Part shown: one piece after another, positions 1 through 9,418 of the stretch
Position numbering within the stretch: position 1 is the stretch's first letter
Layout: each line of letters starts with the position of its first letter
Origin: Auanema rhodensis
Lineage: Eukaryota > Nematoda > Chromadorea > Rhabditida > Rhabditidae
Reading direction: 5' to 3'
Assembly: GCA_964057225.1 (NCBI GenBank)
Contig: OZ059896.1
Location: 2,418,001-2,482,000 of the forward strand
DNA: 64,000 nucleotides
Made by a program: the position numbers and the translations under genes
Notes under the pieces: model-generated
What the model saw: the letters and a program-made list of their open reading frames with translations, nothing else
Told to the model about the DNA's origin: nothing
Database searches by the model: none

Positions 1-88
1 CTTCTTTCAAGGCAAAAACGATGGACAATGTTATTCAACGAAAAAATTAATTCTTCAGGGTGAAAATCGAGGATATAAGTGTGAAATT

Positions 89-102
89 ATATCAGTTGAT
101 AT
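89..102. repeat. Small inverted repeat ATATCA-GT-TGATAT (example copy)
   Basis: ATATCA (89-94) and TGATAT (97-102) flank a two-base centre. It recurs about 78 bases after the anchor in nearly every unit. The common left-zone variant ATCAGATGATATC changes only the centre and keeps the arms. Rare variants CAGTTAATATC (near 2897 and 5998) and CAGTTCATATC (near 13012, 40728 and 61778) each break one pair. Confidence 0.65.
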
Positions 103-244
103 CTCGGTGCATTTTTAAGCTAGCGCAAATCTGAGAACACAGATCGACGCAGCGTAAAAATCCGCATCGAATGCATTATACTACATGGAGAAACGCTCAT
201 CACAAAAATTAGTTATGATCGTTTGAAAAATGATGCATTAGTGT

Positions 245-272
245 ATGTTGAGTTTCCATGTACACTCAACAT
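245..272. repeat. Main inverted repeat of the monomer (example copy)
   Basis: ATGTTGAGT (245-253) and ACTCAACAT (264-272) are perfect 9-base inverted arms around a 10-base loop, TTCCATGTAC. It recurs in nearly every monomer, about 235 bases after the anchor. Monomers with CAAAATTGC instead of CAACATTGC keep only the inner six pairs, because one C-to-A change opens the third outer pair. The CTCCAAATT form of P2/P4 units interrupts it at another place. It could form a hairpin or bind a dimeric protein; neither is shown. Confidence 0.75.
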
Positions 273-298
273 TGCTTCCAAAAACATTTTGACAAAAT

Positions 299-310
299 TT
301 TTTCGAAAAA
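299..310. repeat. TTTTTCGAAAAA palindrome in an A/T-tract region (example copy)
   Basis: A perfect 12-base palindrome centred on CG lies within a run of alternating A and T tracts that also contains AAAAACATTTTGACAAAA just upstream. Most monomers have it. Variants are TTTTTTCAAAAAATTTC (CG lost), a one-base shorter TCGAAAATTTC, and TTTTCGTAAAATTTC. Tract-rich DNA of this kind can be curved and disfavour or phase nucleosomes; that is known in general and inferred here. Confidence 0.6.
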
Positions 311-360
311 TTTCAAAATAATTTCGCAAAAAGTAAATGTTTTTAGATTCCTTTTTTTGA

Positions 361-1762
361 GGCAAAAACGATGGACAATGTTATTCAACGAAAAAATTAA
401 TTCTTCAGGGTGAAAATCGAGGATATAAGTGTGAACTTATATCAGTTGATATCTCGGTGCATTTTTAAGCTAGCGCAAATCTGATAACATAGATCGACGC
501 AGCTTAAAAATCCGCATCGAATGCACTATACTACATGGAGAAACGCTCATCACAAAAATTAGTTATGATCGTTTGAAAAATGATGCATTAGTGTATGTTG
601 AGTTTCCATGTACACTCAACATTGCTTCCAAAAACATTTTGACAAAAATTTTTTCGAAAAATTTCAAAATAATTTAGCGAAAAGTAGATGTTTTTAGATT
701 CCTTTTTTCAAGGCAAAAACGATGGACAATGTAATTCAACGAAAAAATTAATTCTTCAGGGTGAAAATCGAGGATATAAGTGTGAACTTATATCAGTTGA
801 TATCTCGGTGCATTTTCGAGCTAGCGCAAATCTGATAGTACAGATCGACGCAGCTTAAAAATCCGCATCGAATGCACTATACTACATTGAGAAACGCTCA
901 TCACAAAAATTAGTTATGATCGTTTGAAAAATGATGCATTAGTGTATGTTGAGTTTCCATGTACACTCAACATTGCTTCCAAAAACATTTTGACAAAATT
1001 TTTTCGAAAAATTTCAGAATAATTTCGCAAAAAGTAGATGTTTTTAGATTCCTTTTTTTGAGGCAAAAACGATGGACAATGTTATTCAACGAAAAAATTA
1101 ATTCTTCAGGGTGAAAATCGAGGATATAAGTGTGAACTTATATCAGATGATATCTCGGTGCATTTTTAAGCTAGCGCAAATCTGATAACATAGATCGACG
1201 CAGCTTAAAAATCCGCATCGAATGCACTATACTACATGGAGAAACGCTCATCACAAAAATTAGTTATGATCGTTTGAAAAATGATGCATTAGTGTATGTT
1301 GAGTTTCCATGTACACTCAACATTGCTTCCAAAAACATTTTGACAAAAATTTTTTCGAAAAATTTCAAAATAATTTAGCGAAAAGTAGATGTTTTTAGAT
1401 TCCTTTTTTCAAGGCAAAAACGATGGACAATGTAATTCAACGAAAAAATTAATTCTTCAGGGTGAAAATCGAGGATATAAGTGTGAACTTATATCAGTTG
1501 ATATCTCGGTGCATTTTCGAGCTAGCGCAAATCTGATAGTACAGATCGACGCAGCTTAAAAATCCGCATCGAATGCACTATACTACATTGAGAAACGCTC
1601 ATCACAAAAATTAGTTATGATCGTTTGAAAAATGATGCATTAGTGTATGTTGAGTTTCCATGTACACTCAACATTGCTTCCAAAAACATTTTGACAAAAT
1701 TTTTTCGAAAAATTTCAAAATAATTTCGCAAAAAGTAGATGTTTTTAGATTCCTTTTTTTGA
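361..1762. repeat. 701-bp dimer HOR, two tandem copies
   Basis: Monomers 361 and 712 repeat almost exactly as 1062 and 1413, a period of 701 bases. The first member has the seven-T run with GAGG, TTTTTAAGCTAGC and CATGGAGAAACGC. The second has CAAGG, ATGTAATTC, TTTTCGAGCTAGC, GATAGTAC and CATTGAGAAACGC. The visible differences are ATCAGTTGAT versus ATCAGATGAT in the first member and a CAGAAT variant near 1016. The same pair of dimers appears at 3462-4863 because it lies inside the nine-monomer duplication. Confidence 0.85.
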
Positions 1763-2463
1763 GGCAAAAACGATGGACAATGTTATTCAACGAAAAAATT
1801 AATTCTTCAGGGTGAAAATCGAGGATATAAGTGTGAACTTATATCAGATGATATCTAGGTGCATTTTTAAGCTAGCGCAAATCTGATAACACAGATCGAC
1901 GCAGCGTAAAAATCCGCATCGAATGCACTATATTACATTGAGGAAAGCTTAATACAAAAATTAGTTATGATCGTTTGAAAAGTGATGCATTAGTGTATGT
2001 TGAGTTTCCATGTACACTCAAAATTGCTTCCAAAAACATTTTGACAAAAATTTTTTCGAAAAATTTCAAAATAATTTAGCAAAAAGTAGATGTTTTTAGA
2101 TTCCTTCTTTCAAGGCAAAAACGATGGACAATGTTATTCAACGAAAAAATTAATTCTTCAGGGTGAAAATCGAGGATATAAGTGTGAAATTATATCAGTT
2201 GATATCTCGGTGCATTTTTAAGCTAGCGCAAATCTGAGAACACAGATCGACGCAGCTTAAAAATCCGCATCGAATGCATTATACTACATGGAGAAACGCT
2301 CATCACAAAAATTAGTTATGATCGTTTGAAAAATGATGCATTAGTGTATGTTGAGTTTCCATGTACACTCAACATTGCTTCCAAAAACATTTTGACAAAA
2401 TTTTTTCGAAAAATTTCAAAATAATTTCGCAAAAAGTAGATGTTTTTAGATTCCTTTTTTTGA
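1763..2463. repeat. Marker monomer pair, also at 4864 and 8367
   Basis: This two-monomer block is recognisable by TATCTAGGTGC, CAGCGTAAAA, TATTACATTGAGGAAAGC and GAAAAGTGATGC in its first unit, and by TTCCTTCTTTCAAGG with GTGAAATTATATC in its second. The same combination occurs at 4864-5564, inside copy 2 of the nine-monomer duplication. It occurs again at 8367-9067, outside that duplication, with GATGTTCTTAG near 8695 as a private change. The third copy shows that the block moved separately from the nine-monomer event. Confidence 0.85.
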
Positions 2464-2813
2464 GGCAAAAACGATGGACAATGTTATTCAACGAAAAAAT
2501 TAATTCTTCAGGGTGAAAATCGAGGATATAAGTGTGAACTTATATCAGTTGATATCTCGGTGCATTTTTAAGCTAGCGCAAATCTGATAACACAGATCGA
2601 CGCAGCTTAAAAATCCGCATCGAATGCATTATACTACATGGAGAAACGCTCATCACAAAAATTAGTTATGATCGTTTGAAAAGTGATGCATTAGTGTATG
2701 TTGAGTTTCCATGTACACTCAACATTGCTTCCAAAAACATTTTGACAAAATTTTTTCGAAAAATTTCAAAATAATTTCGCAAAAAGTAGATGTTTTTAGA
2801 TTCCTTTTTTTGA

Positions 2814-3111
2814 GGCAAAAACGATGGACAATGTTATTCAACGAAAAAATTAATTCTTCAGGGTGAAAATCGAGGATATAAGTGTGAACTTATATCAGTT
2901 AATATCTCGGTGCATTTTTAAGCTAGCGCAAATCTGATAACACAGATCGACGCAGCTTAAAAGTCCGCATCGAATGCACTATACGTAAGAGTTTCTATAA
3001 GAGTTTCCATGTACACTCAACATTGCTTCCAAAAACATTTTGACAAAATTTTTTCGAAAAATTTCAAAATAATTTCGCAAAAAGTAGATGTTTTTAGATT
3101 CCTTTTTTTGA
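2814..3111. repeat. Rearranged 298-bp monomer with filler sequence
   Basis: This is the only grossly short monomer in the window. Compared with its intact partner at 5915-6265, the 68 bases between ATAC and GAGTTTCC are missing and are replaced by 16 bases at 2985-3000. The filler contributes to a direct repeat: TAAGAGTTTC at 2986-2995 and again at 2998-3007, the second copy running into normal monomer sequence. Net loss at the lesion is 52 bases, and one further base is lost from an A run. The replaced part normally holds the AATGATGCATTAG stretch and the left arm of the main inverted repeat. The filler looks like repair templated from adjacent GAGTTTCC sequence; that mechanism is inferred. 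Confidence 0.9.
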
Positions 3112-3308
3112 GGCAAAAACGATGGACAATGTTATTCAACGAAAAAATTAATTCTTCAGGGTGAAAATCGAGGATATAAGTGTGAACTTATATCAGTTGA
3201 TATCTCGGTGCATTTTTAAGCTAGCGCAAATCTGATAACACAGATCGACGCAGCTTAAAAATCCGCATCGAATGCACTATATTACATTGAGGAAAGCTTA
3301 ATACAACA

Positions 3309-6300
3309 ATTAGTTATGATCGTTTGAAAAATGATGCATTAGTGTATGTTGAGTTTCCATGTACACTCAACATTGCTTCCAAAAACATTTTGACAAAATT
3401 TTTTCGAAAAATTTCAAAATAATTTCGCAAAAAGTAAATGTTTTTAGATTCCTTTTTTTGAGGCAAAAACGATGGACAATGTTATTCAACGAAAAAATTA
3501 ATTCTTCAGGGTGAAAATCGAGGATATAAGTGTGAACTTATATCAGTTGATATCTCGGTGCATTTTTAAGCTAGCGCAAATCTGATAACATAGATCGACG
3601 CAGCTTAAAAATCCGCATCGAATGCACTATACTACATGGAGAAACGCTCATCACAAAAATTAGTTATGATCGTTTGAAAAATGATGCATTAGTGTATGTT
3701 GAGTTTCCATGTACACTCAACATTGCTTCCAAAAACATTTTGACAAAAATTTTTTCGAAAAATTTCAAAATAATTTAGCGAAAAGTAGATGTTTTTAGAT
3801 TCCTTTTTTCAAGGCAAAAACGATGGACAATGTAATTCAACGAAAAAATTAATTCTTCAGGGTGAAAATCGAGGATATAAGTGTGAACTTATATCAGTTG
3901 ATATCTCGGTGCATTTTCGAGCTAGCGCAAATCTGATAGTACAGATCGACGCAGCTTAAAAATCCGCATCGAATGCACTATACTACATTGAGAAACGCTC
4001 ATCACAAAAATTAGTTATGATCGTTTGAAAAATGATGCATTAGTGTATGTTGAGTTTCCATGTACACTCAACATTGCTTCCAAAAACATTTTGACAAAAT
4101 TTTTTCGAAAAATTTCAAAATAATTTCGCAAAAAGTAGATGTTTTTAGATTCCTTTTTTTGAGGCAAAAACGATGGACAATGTTATTCAACGAAAAAATT
4201 AATTCTTCAGGGTGAAAATCGAGGATATAAGTGTGAACTTATATCAGATGATATCTCGGTGCATTTTTAAGCTAGCGCAAATCTGATAACATAGATCGAC
4301 GCAGCTTAAAAATCCGCATCGAATGCACTATACTACATGGAGAAACGCTCATCACAAAAATTAGTTATGATCGTTTGAAAAATGATGCATTAGTGTATGT
4401 TGAGTTTCCATGTACACTCAACATTGCTTCCAAAAACATTTTGACAAAAATTTTTTCGAAAAATTTCAAAATAATTTAGCGAAAAGTAGATGTTTTTAGA
4501 TTCCTTTTTTCAAGGCAAAAACGATGGACAATGTAATTCAACGAAAAAATTAATTCTTCAGGGTGAAAATCGAGGATATAAGTGTGAACTTATATCAGTT
4601 GATATCTCGGTGCATTTTCGAGCTAGCGCAAATCTGATAGTACAGATCGACGCAGCTTAAAAATCCGCATCGAATGCACTATACTACATTGAGAAACGCT
4701 CATCACAAAAATTAGTTATGATCGTTTGAAAAATGATGCATTAGTGTATGTTGAGTTTCCATGTACACTCAACATTGCTTCCAAAAACATTTTGACAAAA
4801 TTTTTTCGAAAAATTTCAAAATAATTTCGCAAAAAGTAGATGTTTTTAGATTCCTTTTTTTGAGGCAAAAACGATGGACAATGTTATTCAACGAAAAAAT
4901 TAATTCTTCAGGGTGAAAATCGAGGATATAAGTGTGAACTTATATCAGATGATATCTAGGTGCATTTTTAAGCTAGCGCAAATCTGATAACACAGATCGA
5001 CGCAGCGTAAAAATCCGCATCGAATGCACTATATTACATTGAGGAAAGCTTAATACAAAAATTAGTTATGATCGTTTGAAAAGTGATGCATTAGTGTATG
5101 TTGAGTTTCCATGTACACTCAAAATTGCTTCCAAAAACATTTTGACAAAAATTTTTTCGAAAAATTTCAAAATAATTTAGCAAAAAGTAGATGTTTTTAG
5201 ATTCCTTCTTTCAAGGCAAAAACGATGGACAATGTTATTCAACGAAAAAATTAATTCTTCAGGGTGAAAATCGAGGATATAAGTGTGAAATTATATCAGT
5301 TGATATCTCGGTGCATTTTTAAGCTAGCGCAAATCTGATAACACAGATCGACGCAGCTTAAAAATCCGCATCGAATGCATTATACTACATGGAGAAACGC
5401 TCATCACAAAAATTAGTTATGATCGTTTGAAAAATGATGCATTAGTGTATGTTGAGTTTCCATGTACACTCAACATTGCTTCCAAAAACATTTTGACAAA
5501 ATTTTTTCGAAAAATTTCAAAATAATTTCGCAAAAAGTAGATGTTTTTAGATTCCTTTTTTTGAGGCAAAAACGATGGACAATGTTATTCAACGAAAAAA
5601 TTAATTCTTCAGGGTGAAAATCGAGGATATAAGTGTGAACTTATATCAGTTGATATCTCGGTGCATTTTTAAGCTAGCGCAAATCTGATAACACAGATCG
5701 ACGCAGCTTAAAAATCCGCATCGAATGCATTATACTACATGGAGAAACGCTCATCACAAAAATTAGTTATGATCGTTTGAAAAATGATGCATTAGTGTAT
5801 GTTGAGTTTCCATGTACACTCAACATTGCTTCCAAAAACATTTTGACAAAATTTTTTCGAAAAATTTCAAAATAATTTCGCAAAAAGTAGATGTTTTTAG
5901 ATTCCTTTTTTTGAGGCAAAAACGATGGACAATGTTATTCAACGAAAAAATTAATTCTTCAGGGTGAAAATCGAGGATATAAGTGTGAACTTATATCAGT
6001 TAATATCTCGGTGCATTTTTAAGCTAGCGCAAATCTGATAACACAGATCGACGCAGCTTAAAAGTCCGCATCGAATGCACTATACTACATTAAGAAAGGC
6101 TTAATACAAAAATTAGTTATGATCGTTTGAAAAATGATGCATTAGTGTATGTTGAGTTTCCATGTACACTCAAAATTGCTTCCAAAAACATTTTGACAAA
6201 AATTTTTTCGAAAAATTTCAAAATAATTTCGCAAAAAGTAGATGTTTTTAGATTCCTTTTTTTGAGGCAAAAACGATGGACAATGTTATTCAACGAAAAA

Positions 6301-6462
6301 ATTAATTCTTCAGGGTGAAAATCGAGGATATAAGTGTGAACTTATATCAGTTGATATCTCGGTGCATTTTTAAGCTAGCGCAAATCTGATAACACAGATC
6401 GACGCAGCTTAAAAATCCGCATCGAATGCACTATATTACATTGAGGAAAGCTTAATACAACA
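3309..6462. repeat. Nine-monomer segmental duplication, copy 2
   Basis: Tandem partner of 208-3308. It carries an intact 351-bp monomer at 5915-6265 where copy 1 has the 298-bp rearranged one, so copy 2 shows the ancestral structure at that point. Past about 6470 the sequence departs from copy 1: CAAAATTGC replaces CAACATTGC and TGATTGTTTG appears, marking the right edge of homology. Confidence 0.85.
3462..4863. repeat. 701-bp dimer HOR, second occurrence
   Basis: Anchors 3462, 3813, 4163, 4514 and 4864 repeat the dimer pattern of 361-1762 at an offset of 3101. Alternating TAAGCTAGC and CGAGCTAGC members are visible. It is part of copy 2 of the nine-monomer duplication, not an independent amplification. 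Confidence 0.85.
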
Positions 6463-8366
6463 ATTAGTTATGATTGTTTGAAAAATGATGCATTAGTGTA
6501 TGTTGAGTTTCCATGTACACTCAAAATTGCTTCCAAAAACATTTTGACAAAAATTTTTTCGAAAAATTTCAAAATAATTTAGCAAAAAGTAGATGTTTTT
6601 AGATTCCTTCTTTCAAGGCAAAAACGATGGACAATGTTATTCAACGAAAAAATTAATTCTTCAGGGTGAAAATCGAGGATATAAGTGTGAACTTATATCA
6701 GTTGATATCTCGGTGCATTTTTAAGCTAGCGCAAATCTGATAACACAGATCGACGCAGCTTAAAAATCCGCATCGAATGCATTATACTACATGGAGAAAC
6801 GCTCATCACAAAAATTAGTTATGATCGTTTGAAAAATGATGCATTAGTGTATGTTGAGTTTCCATGTACACTCAACATTGCTTCCAAAAACATTTTGACA
6901 AAATTTTTTCGAAAAATTTCAAAATAATTTCGCAAAAAGTAGATGTTTTTAGATTCCTTTTTTTGAGGCAAAAACGATGGACAATGTTATTCAACGAAAA
7001 AATTAATTCTTCAGGGTGAAAATCGAGGATATAAGTGTGAACTTATATCAGTTGATATCTCGGTGCATTTTTAAGCTAGCGCAAATCTGATAACACAGAT
7101 CGACGCAGCTTAAAAATCCGCATCGAATGCATTATACTACATGGAGAAACGCTCATCACAAAAATTAGTTATGATCGTTTGAAAAATGATGCATTAGTGT
7201 ATGTTGAGTTTCCATGTACACTCAACATTGCTTCCAAAAACATTTTGACAAAATTTTTTCGAAAAATTTCAAAATAATTTCGCAAAAAGTAAATGTTTTT
7301 AGATTCCTTTTTTTGAGGCAAAAACGATGGACAATGTTATTCAACGAAAAAATTAATTCTTCAGGGTGAAAATCGAGGATATAAGTGTGAACTTATATCA
7401 GTTGATATCTCGGTGCATTTTTAAGCTAGCGCAAATCTGATAACATAGATCGACGCAGCTTAAAAATCCGCATCGAATGCACTATACTACATGGAGAAAC
7501 GCTCATCACAAAAATTAGTTATGATCGTTTGAAAAATGATGCATTAGTGTATGTTGAGTTTCCATGTACACTCAACATTGCTTCCAAAAACATTTTGACA
7601 AAATTTTTTCGAAAAATTTCAAAATAATTTCGCAAAAAGTAGATGTTTTTAGATTCCTTTTTTTGAGGCAAAAACGATGGACAATGTTATTCAACGAAAA
7701 AATTAATTCTTCAGGGTGAAAATCGAGGATATAAGTGTGAACTTATATCAGTTGATATCTCGGTGCATTTTTAAGCTAGCGCAAATCTGATAACACAGAT
7801 CGACGCAGCTTAAAAATCCGCATCGAATGCATTATACTACATGGAGAAACGCTCATCACAAAAATTAGTTATGATCGTTTGAAAAATGATGCATTAGTGT
7901 ATGTTGAGTTTCCATGTACACTCAACATTGCTTCCAAAAACATTTTGACAAAATTTTTTCGAAAAATTTCAAAATAATTTCGCAAAAAGTAAATGTTTTT
8001 AGATTCCTTTTTTTGAGGCAAAAACGATGGACAATGTTATTCAACGAAAAAATTAATTCTTCAGGGTGAAAATCGAGGATATAAGTGTGAACTTATATCA
8101 GTTGATATCTCGGTGCATTTTTAAGCTAGCGCAAATCTGATAACACAGATCGACGCAGCTTAAAAATCCGCATCGAATGCATTATACTACATGGAGAAAC
8201 GCTCATCACAAAAATTAGTTATGATCGTTTGAAAAATGATGCATTAGTGTATGTTGAGTTTCCATGTACACTCAACATTGCTTCCAAAAACATTTTGACA
8301 AAATTTTTTCGAAAAATTTCAAAATAATTTCGCAAAAAGTAGATGTTTTTAGATTCCTTTTTTTGA

Positions 8367-9067
8367 GGCAAAAACGATGGACAATGTTATTCAACGAAAA
8401 AATTAATTCTTCAGGGTGAAAATCGAGGATATAAGTGTGAACTTATATCAGATGATATCTAGGTGCATTTTTAAGCTAGCGCAAATCTGATAACACAGAT
8501 CGACGCAGCGTAAAAATCCGCATCGAATGCACTATATTACATTGAGGAAAGCTTAATACAAAAATTAGTTATGATCGTTTGAAAAGTGATGCATTAGTGT
8601 ATGTTGAGTTTCCATGTACACTCAAAATTGCTTCCAAAAACATTTTGACAAAAATTTTTTCGAAAAATTTCAAAATAATTTAGCAAAAAGTAGATGTTCT
8701 TAGATTCCTTCTTTCAAGGCAAAAACGATGGACAATGTTATTCAACGAAAAAATTAATTCTTCAGGGTGAAAATCGAGGATATAAGTGTGAAATTATATC
8801 AGTTGATATCTCGGTGCATTTTTAAGCTAGCGCAAATCTGATAACACAGATCGACGCAGCTTAAAAATCCGCATCGAATGCATTATACTACATGGAGAAA
8901 CGCTCATCACAAAAATTAGTTATGATCGTTTGAAAAATGATGCATTAGTGTATGTTGAGTTTCCATGTACACTCAACATTGCTTCCAAAAACATTTTGAC
9001 AAAATTTTTTCGAAAAATTTCAAAATAATTTCGCAAAAAGTAGATGTTTTTAGATTCCTTTTTTTGA
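8367..9067. repeat. Third copy of the marker monomer pair
   Basis: Same diagnostic variants as 1763-2463 and 4864-5564: TCTAGGTGC, GCGTAAAA, GAGGAAAGC, AAAGTGATGC, then CTTTCAAGG with GTGAAATTATATC. It lies about 3.5 kb beyond the second copy and carries the private change GATGTTCTTAG. The distance 4864 to 8367 is 3503 bases, ten monomers. Confidence 0.85.
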
Positions 9068-9418
9068 GGCAAAAACGATGGACAATGTTATTCAACGAAA
9101 AAATTAATTCTTCAGGGTGAAAATCGAGGATATAAGTGTGAACTTATATCAGTTGATATCTCGGTGCATTTTTAAGCTAGCGCAAATCTGATAACACAGA
9201 TCGACGCAGCTTAAAAATCCGCATCGAATGCATTATACTACATGGAGAAACGCTCATCACAAAAATTAGTTATGATCGTTTGAAAAATGATGCATTAGTG
9301 TATGTTGAGTTTCCATGTACACTCAACATTGCTTCCAAAAACATTTTGACAAAAATTTTTTCGAAAAATTTCAAAATAATTTAGCAAAAAGTAGATGTTT
9401 TTAGATTCCTTTTTTCAA

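Larger units (their letters stand above)
208..3308. repeat. Nine-monomer segmental duplication, copy 1
   Basis: This segment matches 3309-6462. From about 208 to 2984 the offset is 3101 bases. After the rearranged monomer at 2985-3000 the offset becomes 3154. Shared rare variants support the match: AAGTAAATG at 331 and 3432, TCTAGGTGC in the 1763 and 4864 monomers, and ATACAACAAT near 3300 and 6455. I saw only a few substitutions by eye: CAGAAT near 1016, GAGAACAC near 2237, and AAAAGTGATG near 2680. The left homology edge lies near 208, where the flanking monomer at 11 differs. This duplication is therefore older than the 21-kb one, or more mutated. Confidence 0.85.
1..9418. repeat. Left zone: distinct satellite subfamily
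   Basis: Monomers here share variants that are rare or absent further right: CATGGAGAAACGCTCATCAC in the middle of the unit, TTTCGCAAAAAGTAG near its end, and a seven-T run before GAGG. Anchors are 11, 361, 712, 1062, 1413, 1763, 2114, 2464, 2814, 3112, 3462, 3813, 4163, 4514, 4864, 5215, 5565, 5915, 6266, 6617, 6967, 7317, 7667, 8017, 8367, 8718 and 9068. Many units are 350 bp because of AAAA rather than AAAAA before the T run. Nearly all copies keep CAACATTGC, the form that completes the 9-bp inverted repeat. The zone grades into other subfamilies near 9350-9420. The 63-codon open frame at 6127-6318 is a chance gap between stops. Confidence 0.9.

Noticed and set aside
2985-3000. Insertion of a small mobile element in the short monomer
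   Set aside because: The 16-base filler is too short, has no terminal repeats of its own, and resembles adjacent monomer sequence, so repair filler fits better.
6127-6318. 63-codon open reading frame
   Set aside because: It lies wholly within satellite monomers and is open only because of chance length and base changes. Sister monomers have stops in the same frame, and there is no recognisable domain or gene context.
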